From an uncultured Planctomycetaceae bacterium (GTDB lineage Bacteria > Planctomycetota > Planctomycetia > Pirellulales > Pirellulaceae), in NCBI GenBank assembly GCA_937862885.1, contig CALMEE010000069.1, positions 1-60,176 of the forward strand: a stretch of DNA of 60,176 nucleotides, written 5' to 3'. How positions within the stretch are numbered: position 1 is the first letter of the stretch; each line of letters begins with the position of its first letter. Below the pieces are notes generated by a model. It did not search any database. It saw only the letters and a program-made list of their open reading frames with translations, and was not told the origin of the DNA. This document shows positions 8,945-17,458 of the stretch, piece by piece. The translations under genes were made by a program, and so were the position numbers.

Positions 8945-9536
8945 AACTTCCGTAGTGCGTCCCGCGCGATTCGTTGCGTCGCAAGGCCGATTGCCCTGAT
9001 TCACGAGCCGGTTCATTGACGTATTCCAACCACTTCCTCGGCTTGGATAATAGTCAAGCGGATAACAGGGCTGATTGTTCCGTCGTACCATGTTCTCGAA
9101 TCCACAAGCTGCCGTAAGCCTAATCCTCGGCTCGTTTGACCAAGTTCGCTTGCATCGCATTGCGTTCTACGAAGCGATTAACTTGATAGAAGTACTCATC
9201 CGGTTGCGCTGGGTACGACTTAAACCGACTTTGGTACACATGCCCCGTGCCGACCAAGTTGTAGTTATTTTACCAGCGTGTGACATGCGTTACTGCGAAT
9301 TGCCGTATGAAGCGCCCCAGGTCACCGATCCTTTTCCGGCCACAATACGGAATACCAATGGCTTGGTATCAGGTAATAACTTAACACGCGCATCGGTTGC
9401 TTGGCCAACGTGTCGGCGATGAGTCATGCGAACACCAACTAGTCTTGATCGTTGAAAAACGATGGTTTTAACCGACACCTCGCTTGCGAACTTGGAACAC
9501 TATGCCTCGTGGCGCGACTCGTGCAGTTCTGGGCAT
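8945..9536 (-). pseudogene. Complete but decayed RAYT transposase
   Basis: Reading leftwards from an ATG at 9536, the translation starts MPRTARVAPRGIVFQV, a classic RAYT N-terminus, then is interrupted. Later blocks are LIPSHWYSVLWPEKD, a frameshift, GDLGRFIRQFAVTHVTRW, stop, NNYNLVGTGHVYQSRFKSYP, RFVERNAMQANLVKRAED, stop, and finally YGSLWIREHG, PRKWLEYVNEP and ALRRNESRG, ending next to the stop of the gene on the other strand. All family blocks occur in order over 590 bp with several stops and at least one frameshift. HUH is reduced to HWY, as in the copy at 1-416, which suggests the two copies are close relatives. Confidence 0.85.
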
Positions 9537-9545
9537 CCAGAACGT

Positions 9546-11105
9546 CTAAGAAATTTTGCCTAAATTACCAATCACTGTACCTGTCCCCGTTTTGATCAAT
9601 CCCGCACCTTTTTCTAACATTTTGTTGAGTTGTTTTACCTCCTGGTCGTCGAATATCCAACGGTAATAGATTCCTGCCCAAATGATGATTATCAGAACGA
9701 AGGCGGCCGTCCACGGAGGTATCATGGTCAAAAGCGGCACAGCAGTAACGAAAATAATACCGCGCGACATCGGCAATCCAAGCACGAAGTTACTCAGTAG
9801 TAGAAATAGCAGGCACGCCAAGGTAGACAAGAATGTGGCCCAAACTGCTCCGCCAAGTCCGAACGACGGAATCAAAAAATAGTTCAACCCGATGTTTACA
9901 ACCAAACCAACAACATAGGCAGCGACTACCCATTTTCCTTTATCCCGACACCAGAGATAGTCTTGGCCCACAAGCACCATGCTGTACCAAACACAATAGG
10001 TCAAGGTCATCGGCAACACACTCAATCCCGCGTTGTATCGGCCGTCCAATACGGTGTCAAACAAGAACGAAGATCCCATGGCTACAATCACACTGAAAGA
10101 TGTAATCAGCAAGCCCGTCAATTTCAAAGTCCAACTCACTTGAACCTTAGCATCCTGATATCGTTTCTCTTCCCAGGCCGCGGCGATATAAGGAAGCAAA
10201 ATCCCGCTGAGCACGGCGGCCAATGAAACCATCAACAATGGTACAACACGCGCACTGTGATACTGCCCAACAATGCCCTGAGCTTCAGATGCCGATAGTG
10301 GCAGCAAATGCAAGAGCATATAGCGATCAACGATCTCGTAGCCATTTGTCGCGAGGTTCGCTAGCCACAACCACATTGCAAAAGGAGCAATTTTCTTCCA
10401 CATGCTGCGGTGGCTAAGCACGGTTGGAGAAACGACCTCAAACGTGTTCCAATAGCGGGCAAAGAACCAGATGGCTGGGAGCAACCCGATCAAACAACTC
10501 ACGGCAAAACTGGCCGTCACAGCAACTGCCGAACTTTCCCATGCGAAAATAAAAACCAAACTCAATAGAGCAAATGAAACACCGGAAACGAACCGCATGA
10601 TGGTGGAAAGGCGCACTTGCCTGAGGGCTTCCGTAAAACTCGTGGCGAAATTCAATGCCCCAACGAAGATAAGCGAAATCACCAGCATCCAAAGCAAATC
10701 AGTTTGCGCAGGATTACGAAATAACAACTCAGCGAATAACGTTGGGCGCAAAGATAATATGCCCACAAGCAACATTGTTCCCGCAACACTGAATCCACAA
10801 ATGCGCAGGAAGAAAATTTTCAGTTGGCCACGCTGGCGAAAATGCTCGACAAAGCGCGGAAAGGTACCCGGCAGCCCGAGAACAGCCAGCGGCGCTAGCA
10901 GCATCAAAAAACTCCAGGCCAACGACCAGCTTCCCAGTTCTTCTTCGGTCATGTACTTGCAGAACAGGATGCCTCTCAAGAACCCAATGATCCGCTGAAA
11001 TGCAGTCAACCCAATCGCAAATACAATTCCAAAAATCAATGAGTCGGCGACAATCGCTCGTCGATCATTATCATGGTTTTCAAGTTGAGCGTGTGTTTTC
11101 GACAT
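9546..11105 (-). CDS. Polysaccharide flippase (Wzx/MATE-like, MOP superfamily)
   Basis: 519 residues with about 12-14 hydrophobic helices across the whole length, and an N-terminal helix pair with RIIGFLRGILFCKYMTEEELG, the usual signature of oligosaccharide flippases of the MOP exporter superfamily. Such proteins move lipid-linked glycan units across the inner membrane. No glycosyltransferase neighbours are present, so the substrate is unknown. The last 20 codons are odd: GLIKTGTGTVIGNLGKIS is partly encoded by an AAAACGGGGACAGGTAC oligomer, a REP-like sequence, so the natural C-terminus may have been extended or replaced by a repeat insertion. Confidence 0.85.
   Translation of the reverse strand: MSKTHAQLENHDNDRRAIVADSLIFGIVFAIGLTAFQRIIGFLRGILFCKYMTEEELGSWSLAWSFLMLLAPLAVLGLPGTFPRFVEHFRQRGQLKIFFLRICGFSVAGTMLLVGILSLRPTLFAELLFRNPAQTDLLWMLVISLIFVGALNFATSFTEALRQVRLSTIMRFVSGVSFALLSLVFIFAWESSAVAVTASFAVSCLIGLLPAIWFFARYWNTFEVVSPTVLSHRSMWKKIAPFAMWLWLANLATNGYEIVDRYMLLHLLPLSASEAQGIVGQYHSARVVPLLMVSLAAVLSGILLPYIAAAWEEKRYQDAKVQVSWTLKLTGLLITSFSVIVAMGSSFLFDTVLDGRYNAGLSVLPMTLTYCVWYSMVLVGQDYLWCRDKGKWVVAAYVVGLVVNIGLNYFLIPSFGLGGAVWATFLSTLACLLFLLLSNFVLGLPMSRGIIFVTAVPLLTMIPPWTAAFVLIIIIWAGIYYRWIFDDQEVKQLNKMLEKGAGLIKTGTGTVIGNLGKIS
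9577..9593 (-). repeat. REP-like oligomer inside flippase 3' end
   Basis: On the minus strand this reads AAAACGGGGACAGGTAC. It shares the core GGGGAC(A/G)G with 37441-37460 and 48184-48204. It is translated as part of the flippase C-terminus (KTGTGT). Confidence 0.5.
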
Positions 11106-11891
11106 TTAGGGGTTCGATGATCTGTCTGAAGGTCGGTAAGCTCGTGTCAAGCACAACGCCGTAAAGTAATTTAGAGCCTATCTCCAAAGGGGGCCTGACC
11201 CCTTTTGTGACGCGACAATAATTCCCACTGAATTGACAGGAAAGTGTTGGTTATTGCAGTGGAGTTGAGATCCGGTTTTCAATGGACCGATGCGGAATTG
11301 ATAACTCATTGAAGGGGTTATCATGGCTTGGCCAATTTTTACGTAGACTTCTTCGTTTAGGGTTAGGAAATCAAATCGACTGTGCTCACAAGTTACTCAC
11401 TTCAACAGGAAATGTTTGGGCAAATTTCCTTGACAACTTGCTAAACGCGTTCTAAATTGCGAAACTATAAACAACGGTTCACCGAGGGTTGCGATAGGAA
11501 TCGGTATACGCTAAGTAGCTACTGCTTAATGCAGGTACGAATATTGGCTCGGTTCAAATGACCAATTGAGCTTGGAATCATTCAGTCGATTCACGTCGAC
11601 GACCGGCTCAGGTTGTGGAATCCGCTGCACAAACGTCTGCTGCTAATTGACTAGTAACGGGCGGTTGGGGCGACTATTGACTATAATTGTTGAAAAAATT
11701 CCTAAGGGTGAGCCGAAACGCCTAAATAACGATTAGGAATAACGTCGGACTCGATTCGAAGAACAATCATGATGAACTTGGTTTGCTAGGGCGACACGTT
11801 CTTACTTCACTGAAACAATCTCTTTCGTTATTTTTTGCCGTCGTCAGACTTAAACAAACAGTGACAATCGCAACTTTGTAGGAATCCCATT
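11106..11891. other. Long intergenic region between flippase and tex
   Basis: About 790 bp upstream of two divergent genes. It holds the REP-like hairpin at 11186-11205. A 57-codon plus-strand open frame (about 11283-11456) has no recognisable product and no convincing ribosome site, so it is not called. The rest is AT-rich and featureless to my eye. Confidence 0.5.
11186..11205. repeat. REP-like hairpin
   Basis: AAAGGGG (11186-11192) pairs perfectly with CCCCTTT (11199-11205) over a 6-base loop. On the minus strand the sequence reads AAAGGGGTCAGGCCCCCTTT, whose core GGGGTCAGRCCC is shared with the 25-bp repeats around the transposase at 4466-5479. Confidence 0.7.
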
Positions 11892-14759
11892 TTGAATCTT
11901 AGTATGGATAATCCACACGTTTCTGAGTTGAAGTCCGGCGACCTAAACGCCATCGCCAAGTTCCTCAAAATTTCCGTCGATCATGTTGAAGCGACAACCA
12001 AGCTGTTGGACGCCGAAAATACGATTCCATTCATTGCCAAGTATCGGCGCGATCAAACTGGAGGCCTGTATGAATCACAGATTCGACGCATCAAAGAACT
12101 GAGCAATCGTTTTCGCGCGCTCAACGAACGCAAGGTAGTCATCCGTAAGTCCATCGAAAATCAAGGTGCGCTAACTGATGAGCTTGACAACCGAATTCAA
12201 ACTGCGTTGACGTCGCGCGAGTTGGAAGACATTTATTTGCCTTTTAAGCCGCAAAAGCAAACCCAAGCGGAGATCGCTCGGCAAAGGGGACTCGAACCGC
12301 TGGCACGGGACTTATTGGAGGCTACGGTAAGCGGTGAGGATTTGCCCTCGCGCGCCGCACAGTTTATTCGCGTTGATAAAGGGCTAGAATCGATCGACTC
12401 CGTAATCGAGGGAGTTCACCATCTGCTCGTCGAAGCCTTTTCACAGAATGTCCCGGTGCGCCAAGTCATTCGGGAGAAGATTCAACATTCGGGAATACTG
12501 ACGTGCAAGCTGATTGAAACGCCGCAGAACAACAGAGATCAAGGAACGACTGCGAAAAACTCATCCGTTGCACCGACAGAAACGGGATCGGCCAAGGATT
12601 CTTCGACGGCTACTGAATTACCGGTCGATGTCCAGCAAGAATCGCCGTCGCCGCCGGAGCTGTCGGACACACATACCCCCTTGGAGGGTCCTGCGGCTGA
12701 AACTGGAAGTGCAGCGCAAGTCGTCGAAATCGATACGCCGTCACCAGTTGAATCCGAGCCTGTAGACCAAGTAAATGATGATGCAAGCGTGGAATGTGTC
12801 GGTGCATTGGCTGGAGTTGAAGATACCGAATCGCAAGCCGACTTGAGCGTTAAGCTGTCGAGTGAATCATCGGCCAGCCCGAAAAAGCGGCCGAAAAAGA
12901 AGAAGGAGCCCAAGCAAGAAACTCCGTTCGCTGAATTCGCGAACTTCCGCGAGCGAGTGAAAACGGCTGCACCGCATCGTGTGCTGGCGATTAACCGTGG
13001 CGAACGCGCGGGCAAGTTGAAGGTGGCGATCGAGTCTCCGGATTTTTCAATTGACGCACTGGTCAATGAATATATGGTTGCCGACACACATCCGTTTAAG
13101 GATGTGCTCGCGAAGGCCGCGCGGGACTCTCTTATCAAGACAATTATTCCAGCTGTCGAACGCGAGATTCGGCGTGATGTAACCGAATCGGCAGAAAGCC
13201 ATGCGGTTCGTGTATTCGCTAAGAATTTGCGGCAGCTGTTGATTCAGCGCCCCATCGCGCCCCAAGTCATTATGGCCATTGATCCTGGGTTTCGCACCGG
13301 CTGCAAGGTTGCATTGATCGATGCGACGGGTAAACCGATTCAAACCGCTAGGTTCTCGATTGTTGGCAAACCCGAGCGGCTTCAAGAGGGGCGCAACACG
13401 CTCATCCAGCTTGTTAACGAATGTGCAGTAACCTTGATTGTACTGGGCAACGGGTCGGGTTGCCGCGTCGTCGAAAAGCTGGTTTCTGAATTGCTGACGA
13501 ACGAACTTAAAGACTCCAATGTCCGTTACTCAATGGTCAATCAGGCAGGGGCGAGCGCTTATGCGACGAGCGAATTGGCCAGAGAAGAGCTCCCAGATTA
13601 CGATCCTGTTTTTCGCAGTGCGATCTCGATTGGCCGGCGCGCCCTTGATCCGCTAAGTGAATTGGTCAAGATCAATCCCTCGAATATTGGCGTGGGCATG
13701 TATCAACATGATATTCGTGCGAAGCATCTGCAAGATTCGTTGGAAGCCGAAATTGAATCAGGCGTAAACTTCGTGGGGGTTAATTTGAACACGGCGAGTG
13801 TCACTTTGTTGCGACATGTGGCTGGTTTAAACCAAATGAAGGCGCGCCGAATCGTTGAGCATCGCAACGAACATGGGCCATTTAAAAATCGCCAACAACT
13901 TCTGGATGTGCAGGGAATCGGCGAGAAAACCTTCGTGCAATGCGCTGGCTTCTTGAGAATTTTTGATGGCGACCAGCCGCTGGATGCGACCCCTATTCAC
14001 CCAGAAAGTTACGAGGTCGTTGAAAAGATTTTGGCGAAGGTTGGCAGCAACCCGCAAGCGTTGATCGACGCAGCTAACCAGTACAGCGCTCAAAGTCATG
14101 CGGATCATCCTGAAAACTCAAAATCTTCACAGTGGCAAGCAATCCGTAAAAAGGTGCGGGAACTCGATCTGCAAAAGGTGGCCGATGAACTCAATGTCGG
14201 AAAGCTCCTGGTCGATGACATTGTGCGCTGTCTACTGCGACCTACTCGCGACCCGCGAGACGAATTTCAACCTCCGGTTCAACGCCGCAGCATCCTGTCC
14301 GTTGATGAGTTGGAAGTCAACATGGAATTGCGGGGACAGATTGTGAACGTCGTCGATTTCGGCGTGTTCGTCGATATTGGATTGGGTACAAGCAGCCTGA
14401 TTCACGTCAGCCAACTTTCCGATAAATTCATCCACGATTTGCATTTGGCATTCAGTATTGGGGATGTGTTGACGATCTGGGTTACCGAAATCGACAAGAA
14501 TAAGAAGCAGGTTAAGTTGACGGCCGTCCGCCCCAAAGAACTTCCCCCGCCGCAACGGCCTTTTGCCCGCGAACAGAAGACCTATGAGCGAAAGCCCCGC
14601 GCGCAACAAACCAGAAAAGACAAGCCAAAGTTCGAAAAGAAGACGAAGAAGAAACCTTCCCCACCGCCAACGCCTATTACGCAAGAAATGGTCGAGGGCA
14701 AGAAGCCGATGCGCTCATTCTCCGACTTGATGCAGTACTTTGACAAGCGCGGGAACTAA
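11892..14759 (+). CDS. tex: Tex-family RNA-binding transcription accessory protein
   Basis: 955 residues against about 750-780 for typical Tex. The N-terminal helical Tex region holds PFIAKYRRDQTGGLYESQ and LEDIYLPFKPQKQT. The YqgF-like nuclease fold holds MAIDPGFRTGCKVALIDATG. The helix-hairpin-helix part holds LLRHVAGLNQMKARRIVEHR, and the C-terminal S1 domain is at about residues 811-880 (GQIVNVVDFGVFVDIGLG). The extra length is a roughly 135-residue acidic, Ser/Pro/Glu-rich insert at about residues 207-343, ending in a lysine run, plus a basic C-terminal tail. Tex binds RNA and interacts with RNA polymerase. Start: TTG 11892 has AGGA 9 bases upstream; ATG 11904 in frame is the alternative. 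Confidence 0.92.
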   Translation: MNLSMDNPHVSELKSGDLNAIAKFLKISVDHVEATTKLLDAENTIPFIAKYRRDQTGGLYESQIRRIKELSNRFRALNERKVVIRKSIENQGALTDELDNRIQTALTSRELEDIYLPFKPQKQTQAEIARQRGLEPLARDLLEATVSGEDLPSRAAQFIRVDKGLESIDSVIEGVHHLLVEAFSQNVPVRQVIREKIQHSGILTCKLIETPQNNRDQGTTAKNSSVAPTETGSAKDSSTATELPVDVQQESPSPPELSDTHTPLEGPAAETGSAAQVVEIDTPSPVESEPVDQVNDDASVECVGALAGVEDTESQADLSVKLSSESSASPKKRPKKKKEPKQETPFAEFANFRERVKTAAPHRVLAINRGERAGKLKVAIESPDFSIDALVNEYMVADTHPFKDVLAKAARDSLIKTIIPAVEREIRRDVTESAESHAVRVFAKNLRQLLIQRPIAPQVIMAIDPGFRTGCKVALIDATGKPIQTARFSIVGKPERLQEGRNTLIQLVNECAVTLIVLGNGSGCRVVEKLVSELLTNELKDSNVRYSMVNQAGASAYATSELAREELPDYDPVFRSAISIGRRALDPLSELVKINPSNIGVGMYQHDIRAKHLQDSLEAEIESGVNFVGVNLNTASVTLLRHVAGLNQMKARRIVEHRNEHGPFKNRQQLLDVQGIGEKTFVQCAGFLRIFDGDQPLDATPIHPESYEVVEKILAKVGSNPQALIDAANQYSAQSHADHPENSKSSQWQAIRKKVRELDLQKVADELNVGKLLVDDIVRCLLRPTRDPRDEFQPPVQRRSILSVDELEVNMELRGQIVNVVDFGVFVDIGLGTSSLIHVSQLSDKFIHDLHLAFSIGDVLTIWVTEIDKNKKQVKLTAVRPKELPPPQRPFAREQKTYERKPRAQQTRKDKPKFEKKTKKKPSPPPTPITQEMVEGKKPMRSFSDLMQYFDKRGN

Positions 14760-14843
14760 ATTAAAGAAGTGATCACCTACGTCGATGCGAAATGGGGCTC
14801 AACCCCCAATTTACTGCGCAGATCATCATGGATGCCCTTGGCG

Positions 14844-16478
14844 TCACCGCGTGATTCCAACGGAAATGACCATTCCGTACAGCCCAAAGTCAGACGTGGG
14901 ATCAACGGCCGAGCCACCACCGATCCAATACTGCGATTCGAATAGGGCGCGCACGGCGATGGAATTGCACCGCGCGATTTTGCGGTGCCATTCGATGCCA
15001 CCGTGAATGTCCAACACAGTTAATGGATGATCGGTCCGCCGCTCGACAAGCCTCGGTAGGCCGGACTCAAACACGCGATGCTGTCGATCACCGAACAACA
15101 ACGACGAGCCAAATCCACCGAGTAGTTTTAATGACGTATGCCCAATCGGCCGTTCGTAATCGATTCCCAAATTTGGCCCCCCGCCGACAAAGTCTACGTC
15201 ACTGAGCAGGCTCTCACCGCTGCTGGCGTTTGCTAACAGCACGTGTTTGAACGTGGCATAGCGAAATCCGAGCAAGCCTCGAAATTTCGTGACGGGTGCT
15301 TGGTAGGCTTTAAAAAAGTTGATCGTCGTCGAATGTACATTCATGTCGTGACGCGCAGAAATTGCCTGTCCAGCCCCTGCCGTCAGTACGATGGGCGACG
15401 TTCCCTGGGCTGGCAAGACGAATATTTCGGCTGTAGAAATTCCATCACCAGCAAATGCCAGGAGGTCCGAAAATTCGTTAAACTTCCAATGAACCAATTC
15501 AATGCCCGGCCCAGCATTGGTTTCGAATCCGAGAACGTACCTGGGTGTAAATTCGAAACCAAAGTCAAACGAGTCATAGGTTGTCAGAGGCCCTTGTTGG
15601 ATCGACAAACCAACATTGTTCCTAAAATGGGGTTCCCAAATTGCCAACTCGATTCGTCCGTACACATATCCGTTGGCAATAATTGCACCAATCGATTCGT
15701 AACCTTCTGGTGTCGCATCGGGTTTCTCTGGGGGCGTTGACGGGAACTGGTTCCAAAAAGCCCTGTTGTCCATGTTCTGGACAAACAAATCTTGCGATCG
15801 TTGGGGATTGAGCTGCGGCGCGGTTGGCGTTTGGACTCCTTGGTATGCCCGCCCATAACTGGGAATTTGCCCGTACTGGGGTGGAGCATTCGCCCCGTAA
15901 TCATATGGAAATTGCTGAGTCTGTCCCTGCCCATATAGCGGATATTGATCTTGATATGGGCCGACAGCAGAACTGTAAGGCGACCTGAGATTGTACGGTC
16001 CAATCTCCGTTAACGAAGCAGCGTTCTCTGGAGAGGTATGCATTCCGGCATTTTGGTCTGCGCTTCCCGAATAGGCCTGGTTTTCTGCGCCGGATTGTTG
16101 CTGGGGAGGGTGTAAATCAAAGTCCCACGGATCATCTTGCAAGCTTTTCGATGCGTTAGACTCGCTTGAGAAAGGGGTGACTCGCGATGTCGTCGAGTGC
16201 CCCGTATTCGGCTGTGGTGAATTTGGCGTGCGTGGATAATCGACAGATTGATTCTCTGGGTTTCCGGAATGGTCAAACTCGGTCTCAACGTCGCGCGTTT
16301 CTGAGCCTTTGGCAAATCGATTCGATTGGAAGCCAAATGATCCAGGTAATGCACGCATCACCTTTTTTTGGTTGGGAAGATCCGTTTGACCATGGGCGGC
16401 AAGTTCAGCCATCGTCACCGCGAAGCAAGCGGCAATTACAGCAAGTAGCTTCGCTGCAAATAATGGTCTCTCGTTCAT
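14844..16478 (-). CDS. BBP7-family outer-membrane beta-barrel protein
   Basis: 544 residues from the ATG at 16478; a TTG 45 bases earlier is less likely because the Sec signal peptide begins at this ATG (MNERPLFAAKLLAVIAAC). Residues about 40-260 are a low-complexity Gln/Pro/Ser/Tyr linker (SYGRAYQGVQ, PQYGQIPSYG). The C-terminal 290 residues alternate like beta strands and match the planctomycete BBP7/Legionella-OMP-like barrel pattern (GYVYGRIELAIWEP, RYVLGFETNAGPGIELVHW, FRGLLGFRYATFKH). It ends with a strand-like segment, GLYGMVISVGITR. The probable location is the outer membrane; no substrate can be inferred. Confidence 0.8.
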   Translation of the reverse strand: MNERPLFAAKLLAVIAACFAVTMAELAAHGQTDLPNQKKVMRALPGSFGFQSNRFAKGSETRDVETEFDHSGNPENQSVDYPRTPNSPQPNTGHSTTSRVTPFSSESNASKSLQDDPWDFDLHPPQQQSGAENQAYSGSADQNAGMHTSPENAASLTEIGPYNLRSPYSSAVGPYQDQYPLYGQGQTQQFPYDYGANAPPQYGQIPSYGRAYQGVQTPTAPQLNPQRSQDLFVQNMDNRAFWNQFPSTPPEKPDATPEGYESIGAIIANGYVYGRIELAIWEPHFRNNVGLSIQQGPLTTYDSFDFGFEFTPRYVLGFETNAGPGIELVHWKFNEFSDLLAFAGDGISTAEIFVLPAQGTSPIVLTAGAGQAISARHDMNVHSTTINFFKAYQAPVTKFRGLLGFRYATFKHVLLANASSGESLLSDVDFVGGGPNLGIDYERPIGHTSLKLLGGFGSSLLFGDRQHRVFESGLPRLVERRTDHPLTVLDIHGGIEWHRKIARCNSIAVRALFESQYWIGGGSAVDPTSDFGLYGMVISVGITR

Positions 16479-16735
16479 GGATGGACCGCCGTTGATCGGG
16501 AAAAAGGGCTGCAAATAGAGCAAGAATTTTCATTCAGTTCATCGATTGAACTGGGAAATACAATCCTCGCGAACCATATTTCCGGGTATTCGTTAGATTC
16601 GGGAAAACCGGCAAGGAACCTAAATAAATCAGAATTGGACCGTCCAGGCATTAATTAACGGCAGAGTTTGCCCAGATCGCCAAAGCTCGCTGATCCGAGT
16701 TATTAAACTCAGCGCACTGGAGCAAATGCTGGGAA

Positions 16736-17458
16736 TTACAACAGAACGAAATAGAGGATCCCCAAGACAACCACCAAAATCACACCCATCACCATGATGA
16801 TTAATCCAGAGTGGTTTTCGGTTACAACGCGCGTTTCATCAGAGGTTTCCAGGCGAACGCCGTCTGCAAATTCGTTTCCGCAAAAAGTGCAAAAGTTGAT
16901 CAAGCGAAATTTGAATTGCTGGCTACAAACTGGACAAACCAATGCCTTAACCGGCTCCCCAGGAAGTGAATTATCGGTGTTGGATCCAGTGATTTGTTTC
17001 TGAGCTTCGATTGGCTGGGCAACCGGTTCGAGACTTGAACCATGCGATTGCGAATTCTGCTCTTCGATTGCCAGCGAATAAAGGGTTGCGGTCTCAAAGT
17101 CGTAACCATGGTAGCCGCAACCGGGACACTGGGTCTGCCGCGATTCGCGACAATTCGGGCAAACTGGCCAGGCTTCGTCGTCATCCTCGTGCTCGTCTTC
17201 AGCAGCGTCCAAGGCATTAGGAATGTTCCCCTCTTGCAACGACTCCAAAACCGTCAAAGCATCTTCGACATCTTCTTGATTCACTTGGATGCTCAGCGAT
17301 TGATGATTGGTGGTTGCCGGTTCGGAAGCGTTTGCAGGAGGATCGTCAACGACTACACAATTCGCTTTGATACCATACTCGGCAAGAATTCCACACACGG
17401 TATCGATAAGTTCTGGATCAGAGATGCGGAGGATTTCCGTTTGGGATGATTCATTCAT
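16736..17458 (-). CDS. Zinc-ribbon membrane protein translationally coupled to mutS
   Basis: 240 residues. The N-terminal 70 residues (EILRISDPELIDTVCGILAE and ALTVLESLQEG) look like a DUF2007-type signal-transducing domain. Two zinc-ribbon clusters follow: CPNCRESRQTQCPGCG at about residues 98-113 and CPVCSQQFKFRLINFCTFCG at about 175-194. The C-terminus is one transmembrane helix (LIIMVMGVILVVVLGILYFVL). Its ATG overlaps the mutS stop in a TGATG junction, so it is probably translated by coupling with mutS. A role in mismatch repair is not implied by its domains. Confidence 0.75.
   Translation of the reverse strand: MNESSQTEILRISDPELIDTVCGILAEYGIKANCVVVDDPPANASEPATTNHQSLSIQVNQEDVEDALTVLESLQEGNIPNALDAAEDEHEDDDEAWPVCPNCRESRQTQCPGCGYHGYDFETATLYSLAIEEQNSQSHGSSLEPVAQPIEAQKQITGSNTDNSLPGEPVKALVCPVCSQQFKFRLINFCTFCGNEFADGVRLETSDETRVVTENHSGLIIMVMGVILVVVLGILYFVLL

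Noticed and set aside
11283..11456. 57-codon plus-strand open frame upstream of tex
   Set aside because: No recognisable family, no ribosome site, and placement in an AT-rich spacer.
16689..16714. Small hairpin after the zinc-ribbon gene as terminator
   Set aside because: Two short competing stems (CGCTGA/TCAGCG and GAGTT/AACTC) and no T run follow; too weak.
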